Of a DNA stretch of 64,000 nt, positions 35,636 to 44,644 are shown one piece after another. Made by a program: the position numbers and the translations under genes. Source of the stretch: Pseudomonas entomophila (GTDB lineage Bacteria; Pseudomonadota; Gammaproteobacteria; Pseudomonadales; Pseudomonadaceae); assembly GCF_018417595.1 (NCBI RefSeq), contig NZ_CP070982.1:1017501-1081500 (forward strand), given 5' to 3'. Position 1 is the first letter of the stretch, and each line of letters opens with the position of its first letter. Under the pieces are notes generated by a model. That model had not been told where the DNA came from. It did not search any database and saw only the letters and a program-made list of their open reading frames with translations.

Positions 35636-36199
35636 GTGCCTCACCCCCGCAGTTTCCCCAGCGACCTGTGCCTCGACAGCCCACGCCTGCAGCTGCGCCC
35701 CATGCGCCATGGCGATGCGCAGCAGTGGCTGACCATCATGGCCGACCCGGAAGTGATGCGTTACTGGTACCACGCCCCCTGGCAGACCCTGGCCGAGGCC
35801 GAAAGCGCCCTGGCCGCCGACCGCGAAGCCTATGCCGCCGGCCAGATGCTCAAGCTGGGCATGTACCGCCGCGACAACGGCGAGCTGATCGGCATGGTCC
35901 AGCTGTTCAACCTGGAGGAGGGTTCGCGCCGTGGCGAGATCGGCTACTGCCTGGCCAAGTCCGCCCAGGGCCGGGGCTACATGGACGAGGCCCTGACCTG
36001 TTTCATCGACTACCTCGCCCACACCCTGCACCTGCGTCGCCTGGAGGCGGAGATCGACCCGCGCAACCTGGGTTCGGCGCGCACCCTCGAACGCCAGGGC
36101 TTTGTCCTCGAAGGCACCTTGCGCGCGCGCTGGTGCGTGGCGGGGGAGTTGTCCGACTCGGGGCTCTACGGGTTGCTGCTCGAACCGCCAGTGGCCTGA
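35636..36199 (+). CDS. GNAT acetyltransferase (RimJ/RimL-like)
   Basis: 187-aa GNAT with strands SPRLQLRPM and LGMYRR..GELIGMVQL, an acetyl-CoA loop region LAKSAQGRGYMDEA (Q/RxxGxG-like) and NLGSARTLERQGF near the C-terminus, typical of the RimJ/RimL branch. GTG start at 35636 with ACAGGAGTC upstream. Substrate unknown; such enzymes modify protein N-termini or small amines. It is separated from the cluster by a 90-bp gap that contains a GC-rich inverted repeat, so I treat it as outside the pathway. Confidence 0.85.
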   Translation: MPHPRSFPSDLCLDSPRLQLRPMRHGDAQQWLTIMADPEVMRYWYHAPWQTLAEAESALAADREAYAAGQMLKLGMYRRDNGELIGMVQLFNLEEGSRRGEIGYCLAKSAQGRGYMDEALTCFIDYLAHTLHLRRLEAEIDPRNLGSARTLERQGFVLEGTLRARWCVAGELSDSGLYGLLLEPPVA

Positions 36200-36250
36200 T
36201 GCCCGATTGCGTCATGGACGCGCTTTTTGCTGTTGGATGGAGCCTTCGCT

Positions 36251-36790
36251 TTGCCTGTTTCCCATGTGACGTTCACGTTGTTGCTGTTCTTGCTGTGCCT
36301 GTGTTTCGACGCAATCCTGATGGGCGCCGACGGGCATATGCCGGCGCTGCAAGTCCTCCTCATGGGCCCTTGGGGGATCGCCTTCGGGCAATACCAGTGG
36401 TTCGCCAACCCGCTGTTGGGGCTGGCGATACTCGCCCATCGGCGTTTTCGCCGGCTGGCGCTCGGCGCCGGGGTGATCGCGCTGGGCCTGGCGCTCAGTT
36501 GCCTTGGCATCGAGCGGGTGCCGGACAACCGCAGCTATGACTTCCTGCCTTTGACCGGCTTTGGTGCCGGCTACTACCTGTGGACACTGGCGATCCTGGT
36601 GTTCTGCCTGGGGCAGGCCTGGTGGTGCCGGAAAGTGTACGCGGCAATCGATGTACCGCGCTGGCGCTGGTTCGATGGCGTGCTGATCGTGGCCCTGGTG
36701 GCGACGATCTATGCGGGGACGCAGATGCCGAGCCTGCGCGTCCAGCCCACCAGCCACGCCGAGGCGATCGAGCAGGCCGAGGCAGGTTGA
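36251..36790 (+). CDS. Multi-span membrane protein, paralogue A
   Basis: About 179 aa, with hydrophobic segments at ~8-28, ~55-75, ~100-120 and ~135-155 interrupted by a conserved GPWGIAFGQYQWFANPLLGLAILAHRRFRRLAL stretch (quoted in part: GPWGIAFG, QWFANPLL). Start is uncertain: TTG 36251 aligns with the GTG of the paralogue and has GGATGGAG upstream; TTG 36227 is the alternative. It is about half identical to the next gene, so the two arose by tandem duplication. No function is recognised; the aromatic, short-loop pattern suggests a small inner-membrane protein. Confidence 0.7.
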   Translation: MPVSHVTFTLLLFLLCLCFDAILMGADGHMPALQVLLMGPWGIAFGQYQWFANPLLGLAILAHRRFRRLALGAGVIALGLALSCLGIERVPDNRSYDFLPLTGFGAGYYLWTLAILVFCLGQAWWCRKVYAAIDVPRWRWFDGVLIVALVATIYAGTQMPSLRVQPTSHAEAIEQAEAG

Positions 36791-36869
36791 AGGCGCGCCG
36801 TGTCTCGCCATCGGGTTTGGATACAGGGCGCAGGCTGGGATAAGGTCGCACTCTGTCCGTTTTCACCAG

Positions 36870-37418
36870 GTGCCTCACTTGCCCGCTTTCTACCTGACCA
36901 CCAGCCTGGCCCTGTACCTGCTGAGCCTGGCCTTCGATGGCGCCCTGCTGGGCGCCGGGCGGCACATGCCGGCGTTGCAGATGTTGCTGTACGGCCCCTG
37001 GGGCATCGCCTTCGGGCTGCACCAGTGGTTCGCCAACCCGCTGCTGGCGCTGGCGATCCTTGCCCACCGGCGCTTCCGTCGGCTGGCGCTCGCCATCGGT
37101 TTACTGGCGCTGTACCTGGCGGCCAGCAGCTTTGGCATCACCCGGTTGCCGGACAACCAGAGCTATGCGTTCCAGGATGTGACCGGGTTCGGCGCCGGGT
37201 TCTACCTGTGGTTGCTGGCGTTCGTGGTGTTCTGCGCGGGGCAGGCCTGGTGGTGCTGGAAGGCGTGTTCGGCCGCCGACGTACCGGGCTGGCGCTGGCT
37301 GGATGTGGTGCTGATCGCGGCCTTGGGCACGGCGCTGTATGCCGGCACCCAGATGCCCTCGCTGCGTTTCGAGCCGCACAAGGTGATCGCGCCGCCGGAG
37401 CAGCCGCGGGCGTTGTGA
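36870..37418 (+). CDS. Multi-span membrane protein, paralogue B
   Basis: 182 aa with the same segment order as paralogue A, including MPALQMLLYGPWGIAFG, QWFANPLLALAILA, FGAGFYLWLL and YAGTQMPSLR near the end. GTG 36870 gives MPHLPAFYLTTS..., matching the first gene's start; no strong ribosome site is seen. The gap after paralogue A is 79 bp. The frame is open upstream to 36711 but overlaps paralogue A and is not used. Function unknown. Confidence 0.7.
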   Translation: MPHLPAFYLTTSLALYLLSLAFDGALLGAGRHMPALQMLLYGPWGIAFGLHQWFANPLLALAILAHRRFRRLALAIGLLALYLAASSFGITRLPDNQSYAFQDVTGFGAGFYLWLLAFVVFCAGQAWWCWKACSAADVPGWRWLDVVLIAALGTALYAGTQMPSLRFEPHKVIAPPEQPRAL

Positions 37419-37497
37419 CAACGGCCAGGCGCGGCACATTCCTTGACGGCACCGGCCCCTACAGGTGGGGTGCCGTTCTTGAGGTTATCGCGGTCCC

Positions 37498-37564
37498 TGT
37501 AGGAGCGGGTTTACCCGCGAACACCGGCAAAGCCGGTGCCATCCACCACCCGACCGCTCCCACA
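37498..37564. repeat. REP unit
   Basis: TGTAGGAGCGGGTTTACCCGCGAACACCGGC...CCGGTGCC...CCGCTCCCACA, an imperfect REP doublet between convergent genes. Confidence 0.8.
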
Positions 37565-37584
37565 GTGCTTGCGGTGAGGCTGGC

Positions 37585-38052
37585 TCAGCGCGCCGTCCCC
37601 CACTGCACCACCAGCATCCCCACCACGATCAGCCCCACCCCCGCCAGGCGCGCCAGGTTCACCGGCCGCTCCGGCAGCCCCATCAGCCCGAACTGGTCGA
37701 TCAGCAGCGACGACAGCACCTGCCCGGCGATCACGCAGACGATGAACCCCGCCGCCCCCAGGCGCGGCGTGAGCACCAGCGCGGCCGTAATGTAGAGCAC
37801 CCCAGCCACCCCGCCGAACCATGCCCACCAGGGGGCGCTCGCCAGCTGCTGCACCTGCGGCATGGGCGCGCGCATCAGCAACAAGGCCGGCACCAGCATC
37901 AACAGACTGACCAGCAGCGACACGCCTGCGGCCCACAGCGGATGCCCCAGCAGGCGCCCAAGCGCGGTATTGCTGCCTGCCTGGAACGGCACGGCGGCGC
38001 CGGCCAGCAGGGCCACGAGCAAGGGTAGGGCGGCAAGCAGGGTAGCGGGCAT
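37585..38052 (-). CDS. DMT-family membrane protein (YdcZ type)
   Basis: 155-aa inner-membrane protein with five hydrophobic spans, starting MPATLLAALPLLVALLAGAA. The pattern WWAWFGGVAGVLYI and then GAAGFIVCVIAGQVLSSLLIDQFGL matches the short DMT_YdcZ proteins. Such proteins are about half the length of full drug/metabolite transporters and probably work as dimers. ATG 38052 is chosen; the open frame extends to 38103. No operon partner. Substrate unknown. Confidence 0.85.
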   Translation of the reverse strand: MPATLLAALPLLVALLAGAAVPFQAGSNTALGRLLGHPLWAAGVSLLVSLLMLVPALLLMRAPMPQVQQLASAPWWAWFGGVAGVLYITAALVLTPRLGAAGFIVCVIAGQVLSSLLIDQFGLMGLPERPVNLARLAGVGLIVVGMLVVQWGTAR

Positions 38053-38215
38053 GTGATGACTCCTGAACAGAACCTGGCCTGAGTCTCGGCTATCCACCGG
38101 CATGATGGAAATTCGAATACCGTACAGGCTGTATTCGTGTCATGGATGAAGTGCCTCAACGAAGCGGCACAGCAGTGCTAGGCTGTGCGGCGTTCCCCCG
38201 CGATAAGGAAGCGTC

Positions 38216-38602
38216 ATGTTCAAGCATCACCTGATCGGCGCCGCTGCCCTGCTGGCCATGGCCGGTGCCCAGGCCGAGGACTATTCATCTGCTTACACCC
38301 AATGCATGGACAAGGCCTCCAGCACCCTGGCCATGGGCGCCTGCATCCAGACCGAAACCAAGCTGCAGGACGATCGGCTCAACCGGGTGTACAAGCAGCT
38401 AATGACCAAGCTCGATGGCCAGCAGCAAAAAGACCTGCGCGAGGTGCAGCGGACCTGGGTGAAGTACCGCGACGGCAATTGCGCATTCCACGGCACGCTC
38501 AGCAACGGCAGCCTTTACCGCATCGAAGGGGCGATGTGCCTGATGGACATGAGCAAGGATCGGGCGGCGGAGCTGGAGCGGGTGCTCAGCCCCGGGCAGT
38601 GA
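38216..38602 (+). CDS. LprI/DUF1311-family periplasmic protein
   Basis: 128-aa protein with a signal peptide (MFKHHLIGAAALLAMAGAQA, cleavage near residue 20). The mature part has four cysteines (YTQCMDK, GACIQTE, DGNCAFHG, AMCLMDM) that may form disulphides, and the RVQRTWVKYRD-like helix (EVQRTWVKYRDGNC) typical of DUF1311/LprI. Some relatives inhibit lysozyme. ATG follows GATAAGGAAGCGTC. Single gene, followed by a REP palindrome. Confidence 0.85.
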   Translation: MFKHHLIGAAALLAMAGAQAEDYSSAYTQCMDKASSTLAMGACIQTETKLQDDRLNRVYKQLMTKLDGQQQKDLREVQRTWVKYRDGNCAFHGTLSNGSLYRIEGAMCLMDMSKDRAAELERVLSPGQ

Positions 38603-38618
38603 TCGGGGCACTCCACTC

Positions 38619-38703
38619 TGTAGGAGCGGCTTCAGCCGCGATTACCCGCGAAGCGGGTACCAGGCTCCGTGTTGCCTGCATCGCGGCTGAAGCCGCTCCT
38701 ACA
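38619..38703. repeat. REP palindrome
   Basis: TGTAGGAGCGGCTTCAGCCGCGATTACCCGCGAAGCGGG...GCATCGCGGCTGAAGCCGCTCCTACA, the same type as at 4681 and 34021. It lies at the convergent junction with selU. Confidence 0.85.
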
Positions 38704-38712
38704 GGGCAAGTA

Positions 38713-39825
38713 TCAGCCGAAGCGGTGTTGGCGTTGTGCACGGGCCCTGAGGTACTCCCGCACTTCCACCCCATCCCCGGCAAACTCGATCCGCCCCGCC
38801 TTGGCCTCGCGCTGGTAGGCATACATCGGGTCGTAGTACTCCTTGAGCAACCCCTCGATCCAGCCACGGTGCAGGCTCACATCGCCACTGCGCAACTGCT
38901 CGTCCAGCGCCTGCCCCAACAGCTCGGACAAGCGCTGGAAACGCTCGCCACCCAGGCGCTTGTAGATATTCGCCATGCTCTGGCGCATGCGTTCGGCGAA
39001 CAGTCGACGACCATCCTCATCGCCGTGCACCGCGACGAATTCGGCGCACAGGTTGGTCACGTAGTCGCGCAGGATGCGCTCGACGCGGTTGTCGAAAGTG
39101 TCTTCCAGCCACACCAGCGGATAGCGTTGCATCCCCTGGTACAACCCCAGCGGTACCGTGCAGCTACCGACGATTCGCCCTTCGTCTTCCAGCACGAACT
39201 GCCCGATCCCCCGTGCACGCTTCTTCAGCATGTCGATGGCCAGGCCGTTCTCGAAGTCGATCTGTGCCGGTTGCGCGGTGGCGCGTTTGCCGAAGCTCGA
39301 GCCACGGTGGTTGGCATGGCCCTCGAGGTCCAACACGTTGTCCAGTTGCTGCAGCACGTCGGTCTTGCCGGTACCGGTCAGGCCACCCAACAGCACGAAG
39401 TCGCACTGCTCGACCGCCTGTTGCGTGGTGTCCAGCAGGAACGTACGCATGGCCTTGTAGCCACCGACCACCTTCGGGTAGTGGATGCCGGCATCCTTGA
39501 GCCAGCCCTGGACGATCTGCGAACGCAGCCCGCCACGGAAGCAGTAGAGGTAACCGTCGGGATGGGCCTGGGCGAAGGCCGCCCAGGCTTCCAGGCGCTG
39601 CTGCTTGAGCGCGCCGTTGACCAGCTGGTGGCCCAGGGCGATGGCGGCCGCCTGGCCCTGCTGCTTGAAGCAGGTGCCGACTTTCTGCCGTTCCTGGTCG
39701 TTCATCAGCGGCAGGTTGACGACACCGGGGAAGGCGCCCTTTTTGAATTCGATCGGCGCGCGCATGTCCATCATGGGCACGTCATCGAGGAACAGCGTGT
39801 TGAAGTCGGTGCAGTCGGGGCGCAT
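38713..39825 (-). CDS. selU: tRNA 2-selenouridine synthase
   Basis: 370-aa protein that replaces sulfur by selenium in the wobble 2-thiouridine of Lys, Glu and Gln tRNAs (via a geranylated intermediate), using selenophosphate. N-terminal rhodanese domain with catalytic C95 in [10 protein letters not shown]. The C-terminal half has a P-loop [11 protein letters not shown]. The start ATG 39825 overlaps the selD stop as TGATG, so the two are coupled. Length and motif spacing match E. coli SelU/MnmH. Confidence 0.93.
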   Translation of the reverse strand: MRPDCTDFNTLFLDDVPMMDMRAPIEFKKGAFPGVVNLPLMNDQERQKVGTCFKQQGQAAAIALGHQLVNGALKQQRLEAWAAFAQAHPDGYLYCFRGGLRSQIVQGWLKDAGIHYPKVVGGYKAMRTFLLDTTQQAVEQCDFVLLGGLTGTGKTDVLQQLDNVLDLEGHANHRGSSFGKRATAQPAQIDFENGLAIDMLKKRARGIGQFVLEDEGRIVGSCTVPLGLYQGMQRYPLVWLEDTFDNRVERILRDYVTNLCAEFVAVHGDEDGRRLFAERMRQSMANIYKRLGGERFQRLSELLGQALDEQLRSGDVSLHRGWIEGLLKEYYDPMYAYQREAKAGRIEFAGDGVEVREYLRARAQRQHRFG

Positions 39826-40859
39826 CAGATCACCTCGACCGCGTGGCTCTGTCGCTCGACCAGCGCGCCGATCGGCGCAAGCGCCAGGCCCAGCTCCTCT
39901 GCCACGGCGAGGAATTCGGCCTCGCCTTCCGGGGTGACCGCCACCAGCAGGCCACCGCTGGTCTGCGGGTCGCACAGCAGGTGCTTCTGGTCGTCGGTCA
40001 ACGTGCCGATCTTGTGGCCGTAGCTGTCGAAGTTGCGCAGGGTGCCGCCGGGAACGCAGCCTTCGGCCAGGTAGTGGTCGACGCTGGGCAGGCGCGGTAC
40101 GGCATCGAACTGCAGGCGCGCGGTCAGGCCGCTGCCTTCGGCGACCTCGACCAGGTGGCCGAGCAGGCCGAAGCCGGTGACATCGGTCATGGCCGCCACG
40201 CCGTCGAGCTTGCCGAAGCGGCTGCCGGGGGTGTTGAGGGTGCACATCCAGTCGCGGGCCAGGCCCTGGTCCTGCTCGCGCAGCTTGGCCTGCTTCTCGG
40301 CGGTGGTGAGGATACCGATACCCAGCGGCTTGGTCAGGTAGAGCTTGCAGCCAACGCGGGCGGTGTCGTTGCGCTTGAGGTGGCGCTTGCTCACCACGCC
40401 GGTCACGGCTAGGCCGAAGATTGGCTCGGGGGCGTCGATGGAGTGGCCGCCCGCCAGGGGGATACCGGCTTCGGCGCATACGGCGCGGCCGCCACGGATC
40501 ACCTCGCGGGCGACCTCCGGCGGCAGCACATTGACCGGCCAGCCGAGGATGGCGATGGCCATCAGCGGGTCGCCGCCCATGGCATAGATATCGCTGATGG
40601 CGTTGGTGGCGGCGATGCGGCCGAAGTCGTACGGGTCGTCGACGATGGGCATGAAGAAGTCGGTGGTCGAGACCACGCCGCGCTCGTCATCCAGGGCGTA
40701 GACCGCGGCGTCGTCGCGCGAGGCGTTGCCCACCCACAGCTTGGGGTCGAGTGCCTGGGTGCCGCTCTCGGCGAGGATCACATCCAGCACTTTCGGGGAG
40801 ATCTTACAGCCGCAGCCAGCGCCGTGGCTGTATTGTGTCAGACGAATCGGCTCGCTCAT
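39825..40859 (-). CDS. selD: Selenophosphate synthetase (Cys form)
   Basis: 344-aa enzyme making selenophosphate from selenide and ATP. Catalytic C16 and K19 in HGAGCGCK near the N-terminus; the active site is Cys, not selenocysteine. Glycine-rich and Asp motifs [17 protein letters not shown] and [13 protein letters not shown] are present. ATG 40859. First gene of the minus-strand selenium pair, facing away from a plus-strand ABC importer. No selA or selB is in the window, so selenophosphate here at least feeds SelU. Confidence 0.93.
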   Translation of the reverse strand: MSEPIRLTQYSHGAGCGCKISPKVLDVILAESGTQALDPKLWVGNASRDDAAVYALDDERGVVSTTDFFMPIVDDPYDFGRIAATNAISDIYAMGGDPLMAIAILGWPVNVLPPEVAREVIRGGRAVCAEAGIPLAGGHSIDAPEPIFGLAVTGVVSKRHLKRNDTARVGCKLYLTKPLGIGILTTAEKQAKLREQDQGLARDWMCTLNTPGSRFGKLDGVAAMTDVTGFGLLGHLVEVAEGSGLTARLQFDAVPRLPSVDHYLAEGCVPGGTLRNFDSYGHKIGTLTDDQKHLLCDPQTSGGLLVAVTPEGEAEFLAVAEELGLALAPIGALVERQSHAVEVI

Positions 40860-40958
40860 ACGCACCTCGGATTTTCGTGATGGGCGATTGTAGCAAAGCT
40901 GGCCTTTGCGCCTGCGCCTCTTATACTTGCCCCGATCAGCGCATGGCGCGCGACGCGC

Positions 40959-40984
40959 TGTGGGAGCGGGTTTGCCCCGCGATG
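40959..40984. repeat. Single REP arm
   Basis: TGTGGGAGCGGGTTTGCCCCGCGA between the divergent selD and importer genes. Unpaired, short hairpin GCGGG...CCCGC. Confidence 0.6.
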
Positions 40985-41025
40985 CGCTATCGACTTCTTC
41001 CCCGCCCTTGAATCGGAGAACCCCC

Positions 41026-41880
41026 ATGTTCAAACGCCCACTGGCACTGGCTGCCGGCCTCGTCCTGTCCTGCTGCGCCGTTGTCGCCCAGGCCGCCGAC
41101 GTACTGCGCGTCAGCGCCATCCCCGACGAAGCGCCGACCGAGCTGCTGCGCAAGTTCAAACCGCTGGGCGAGTACCTGGAGCAACAGCTGGGGATGAAGG
41201 TGCAGTTCGTGCCGGTCGCGGACTACCCGGCCGTCGTCGAGTCGCTGGCCAGCGACCGCCTGGACCTGGCCTGGCTGGGCGGCTTCACCTTCGTCCAGGT
41301 GCACCTGAAGGATCCCAAGGCCACGCCGCTGGTGCAGCGTGAGCAGGATGCCAAGTTCACCTCCAAGTTCATCACTGCCAACCCGGATGTGAAGAGCCTG
41401 GCCGACCTCAAGGGCAAGACCTTCGCCTTCGGCTCGATCTCGTCCACCTCCGGCAGCCTGATGCCGCGCTTCTTCATGCTCAAGAACGACAACATCAAGC
41501 CCGAGGCGTACTTCAGCCGCGTCGCCTATTCCGGCGCCCATGACGCCACCGCCGCCTGGGTCCAGGCCGGCAAGGTCGATGCCGGCGTGCTCAACGCCAG
41601 CGTCTGGGACAAGCTGGTCGCCGCCGGCAAGGTCGACACCAGCAAGGTGAAAGTCTTCGCCACCACGCCGGAGTACTTCGACTACAACTGGACCGTGCGC
41701 GGCAACATGGACCCGGCGCTCAAGGAGAAGATCAAGCAAGCCTTCCTCGCCCTCGACCCGGCCAAGCCGTCGGACAAGGCGATCCTCGACCTGCAGGCCG
41801 CCAGCCGGTTCATCGAAACCAAGCCGGAAAACTACGCAGGCACCGAACAAGCCGCGCGCGAGGCCGGCCTGCTCAAGTGA
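41026..41880 (+). CDS. PhnD-like ABC substrate-binding protein, probable selenium oxyanion uptake
   Basis: 284-aa periplasmic binding protein with a signal peptide (cleavage near AQAAD, residue ~24). The mature chain matches the PhnD/phosphonate-type fold: [13 protein letters not shown], a [21 protein letters not shown] segment, [12 protein letters not shown] and [15 protein letters not shown]. Its position beside selD and selU suggests selenate or selenite rather than phosphonate; that is inferred from context. ATG follows GGAGAACCCCC. The stop overlaps the next start (GTGA). Confidence 0.8.
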   Translation: MFKRPLALAAGLVLSCCAVVAQAADVLRVSAIPDEAPTELLRKFKPLGEYLEQQLGMKVQFVPVADYPAVVESLASDRLDLAWLGGFTFVQVHLKDPKATPLVQREQDAKFTSKFITANPDVKSLADLKGKTFAFGSISSTSGSLMPRFFMLKNDNIKPEAYFSRVAYSGAHDATAAWVQAGKVDAGVLNASVWDKLVAAGKVDTSKVKVFATTPEYFDYNWTVRGNMDPALKEKIKQAFLALDPAKPSDKAILDLQAASRFIETKPENYAGTEQAAREAGLLK

Positions 41881-42671
41881 GTATTCGTCTCCAGGGGGCC
41901 GGCCTGCGCCATGGCCAGGTCCAGGCCCTGAACAACGTGGACCTGCACATCGACAACGGTGAACGGGTGGCGATCATCGGCCCGTCGGGGGCCGGCAAGT
42001 CGAGCCTGTTGCACCTGATGGCCACCGCCGTAAGGCCCAGCACCGGGCAATTGGATCTGTTGGGCGAGCAGCCCTGGTCGCTCTCGTCCGGCGCTCGCCA
42101 GCGCTTGCGGGCGCGGATTGGCCTGGTGCACCAGGCGCCGCCCCTGCCGCCTCGCCAGCGTGTGGTGACTGCGGTGCTGGCCGGGCGCCTGGGGCAGTGG
42201 GGCACGTTGCGCGGTCTGCTCAACCTGATCCACCCCGGCGATGTACCCGGCGCCCGCGCGGTGCTGACCGAGCTGGGCATGGTCGACAAGTTGTTCGTGC
42301 AGTGCGGGCAGTTGTCCGGTGGCCAGTTGCAGCGGGTTGGTATCGCCCGCGCGTTGTACCAGCGGCCTGAAGTGCTGCTGACCGACGAGCCGGTTTCGGC
42401 CATGGACCCGGTACTCGCCGACCACAGCCTGGCGTTGCTCAACCGCCATGCCCAGGCCCATGGGGTGACGCTGGTGGCCAGCCTGCATGCGGTGGAACTG
42501 GCCCTGACGCACTTCCCAAGAATCATTGGTATTCGCGCCGGTGAAGTCGCCTTCGATTGTCCCGCCGAGGCTGTCACCCCAACAATGCTCGATGCGCTCT
42601 ACGCCAATGAACAACTGGGCTCTCCAGTAACGCCGACAGCTACCGTGCTGGTGCAGATCCCAAGATGCTGA
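41877..42671 (+). CDS. PhnC-like ABC transporter ATPase
   Basis: 264-aa ATPase: Walker A GPSGAGKSS near residue 36, Q-loop LVHQAPP, signature LSGGQLQRV and Walker B VLLTDEP. GTG start at 41877 overlaps the binding protein stop. It powers import by the two following permeases. Confidence 0.88.
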   Translation: MSIRLQGAGLRHGQVQALNNVDLHIDNGERVAIIGPSGAGKSSLLHLMATAVRPSTGQLDLLGEQPWSLSSGARQRLRARIGLVHQAPPLPPRQRVVTAVLAGRLGQWGTLRGLLNLIHPGDVPGARAVLTELGMVDKLFVQCGQLSGGQLQRVGIARALYQRPEVLLTDEPVSAMDPVLADHSLALLNRHAQAHGVTLVASLHAVELALTHFPRIIGIRAGEVAFDCPAEAVTPTMLDALYANEQLGSPVTPTATVLVQIPRC

Positions 42672-43492
42672 GTGCCGACCGCCGCGACCCTGCGGCACTC
42701 CCGAGATTGCTGTTGTCACTGGTATGCCTGGCCCTGTTGTGGCCGGGGTGGCAGTTGAGCGAGCTCGACCCCGGTGTGCTGTTTCATGCCGAGAACCGCA
42801 AGCAGATGGCCAGTTTCGTCGGTGCGTTCTGGCCACCGGCCCATGATGCCGACTTCCTCGCATTGCTGTCGGAGGCCACGTTGCAGACCTTGGCCGTGGC
42901 CACGGCGGGCATGACCCTGGCGCTATTGCTGGCCGTGCCCGCGAGCCTGCTGGCCAGCCGCGCGTTGTCGCTGCGGGCGGCGTCGACCGCTGGCCGGTTG
43001 GGCCTGTGGTCGCGCACCGTGCGCCTGCCGGTGCGTGGCCTGCTGATCTTCCTGCGCAGCGTGCCCGAGATCGTCTGGGCGCTGCTGTTCGTCCGCGCCG
43101 TGGGCCTGGGGCCGACGGCCGGGGTGCTGGCCATCGCCATCACCTACAGCGGCATGCTTGGCAAGGTGTACGCGGAAATCTTCGAGTCGGTGGACCAGCG
43201 CCCGGCCCATGCCTTGTTGCAGGCGGGCAGCGGGCGGTTGTCCGCGTTCTTCTACGGGATCCTGCCCCAGGCTTCGACCGAGGTGGTGTCCTACACCGTC
43301 TACCGCTGGGAATGCGCGGTACGCGCCTCGGTGGTGATGGGCTTCGTTGGTGCTGGCGGCCTGGGCCAGCAGATCGACCTGTCGATGCGCATGTTCGCCG
43401 GTGCCGAGGTGGCGAGCATGCTGCTGACGTTTCTGCTGCTGGTGGTGCTGGCCGATCTGCTCAGCCGCTTCCTGCGCGGGAGGCTGGCATGA
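42665..43492 (+). CDS. PhnE-like ABC permease 1
   Basis: 275-aa inner-membrane permease, with the coupling-helix region ESVDQRPAHALLQAGSGRLSAF (EAA-like) and about five spans. ATG 42665 overlaps the ATPase stop by 7 bp. The second permease begins in an ATGA overlap. Confidence 0.85.
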   Translation: MLSADRRDPAALPRLLLSLVCLALLWPGWQLSELDPGVLFHAENRKQMASFVGAFWPPAHDADFLALLSEATLQTLAVATAGMTLALLLAVPASLLASRALSLRAASTAGRLGLWSRTVRLPVRGLLIFLRSVPEIVWALLFVRAVGLGPTAGVLAIAITYSGMLGKVYAEIFESVDQRPAHALLQAGSGRLSAFFYGILPQASTEVVSYTVYRWECAVRASVVMGFVGAGGLGQQIDLSMRMFAGAEVASMLLTFLLLVVLADLLSRFLRGRLA

Positions 43493-44256
43493 ACCGGTTG
43501 ATCAACGGGTTAGTGATTGTCGCGATCCTGGCGGCGGTGGTGGCGTCGTTCGTCTACCTGGAGCTCGACCTGGCCTCGCTCGTCGGCAATGGCGGGTTGG
43601 CGCAGATGGGCGAGTATGCCGCGCGCTTCCTGCATCCGGACCTGTCCGTGGAGCACCTGCGCGCGGTCGGGCGCGGGGCGTTGGAGACGCTGGCCATGTC
43701 CGGGCTGGGCACGTTGCTGGCGATGGTATTGGGGATGCTCCTGGCACTGCCCGCCGCAGGCCGTTTCGGCTGGCCGCTGCAAGGCGCGGCGCGGTTGCTG
43801 CTCAATGGGTTGCGGGCGATTCCCGAACTGGTCTGGGCGGCGTTGACCGTGCTCGCGGCCGGCCTCGGCCCCAACGCCGGCACCCTGGCGCTGGCGCTGC
43901 ACACGGCCGGCGTGCTGGGGCGGTTGTTCGCCGAAGCGCTGGAGAACGCGCCACCGGAACCGGCCGCGGCGATTCGCTTGCAGGGCGGCAGCCAGATCGC
44001 GGCATTCTGTTTCGGCACCTTGCCCAACCTCTGGCCGCAGTTGCTGGCGTACAGCTTGTATCGGTGGGAGAACAACATCCGCATGGCCAGTGTGCTGGGC
44101 TTTGTCGGTGCGGGTGGGTTGGGGCAGATGCTGTATGCGACCCTGAGCCTGTTCCAGGAGGCCCAGGCCAGCACGGTGATCATGGCCATGCTGGTGTTGG
44201 TGCTTTTGGTGGATGCACTGAGTGATGTGTTGCGGCAACGCTTCGTGCGTGCCTGA
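43489..44256 (+). CDS. PhnE-like ABC permease 2
   Basis: 255-aa permease homologous to permease 1, with EALENAPPEPAAAIRLQGGSQ as the coupling region and the GFVGAGGLGQ motif near the C-terminus, as in PhnE. Start ATG 43489 overlaps the previous stop. Together the four genes form a PhnCDEE-like importer. Confidence 0.85.
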   Translation: MNRLINGLVIVAILAAVVASFVYLELDLASLVGNGGLAQMGEYAARFLHPDLSVEHLRAVGRGALETLAMSGLGTLLAMVLGMLLALPAAGRFGWPLQGAARLLLNGLRAIPELVWAALTVLAAGLGPNAGTLALALHTAGVLGRLFAEALENAPPEPAAAIRLQGGSQIAAFCFGTLPNLWPQLLAYSLYRWENNIRMASVLGFVGAGGLGQMLYATLSLFQEAQASTVIMAMLVLVLLVDALSDVLRQRFVRA

Positions 44257-44295
44257 CGACAGCAACTTGTGGATGGCACCGCCTGCGTCGGTTTC

Positions 44296-44393
44296 GCGGG
44301 TAAACCCGCTTCCACATTTTATTAAACGATATGGCTGAGACACCGCCATCCTTGTAGGAGCGGGTTTACCCGCGATGGGCTGCAAAGCAGCCC
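44296..44393. repeat. REP arms in the importer-CRISPR gap
   Basis: GCGGGTAAACCCGCTTCCACA (44296-44316) faces TGTAGGAGCGGGTTTACCCGCGATGG (from 44353). Between 44394 and 44644 I find no gene or clear repeat, only the flank of the degenerate end of CRISPR array 1. Confidence 0.7.
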
Positions 44394-44644
44394 TGATCCG
44401 GGCAACACAAACTCAGGTGATCACAATGAGCCCCAGACAATCACCTGCTTCACCTCCGCCAGCGCCACCCGCCAGTCACCCGATGTTCGCTGTTCCTCAA
44501 ATCTGAATGGTACGAAACCCAGTTGTGGATGAAGCAGCAGCCCAACGGTGTTGTGGTTTAAACACAATACCTACACGTCCCTCGCTGCGAACTGTTCACG
44601 AACCAGCCCGATCATGCTCTGTACCAGATTTGGAACTACGCCCT

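Noticed and set aside
41026..44256. A phosphonate (Phn) uptake operon
   Set aside because: No phn lyase genes follow; selD and selU next door make a selenium role more likely, though not proven.
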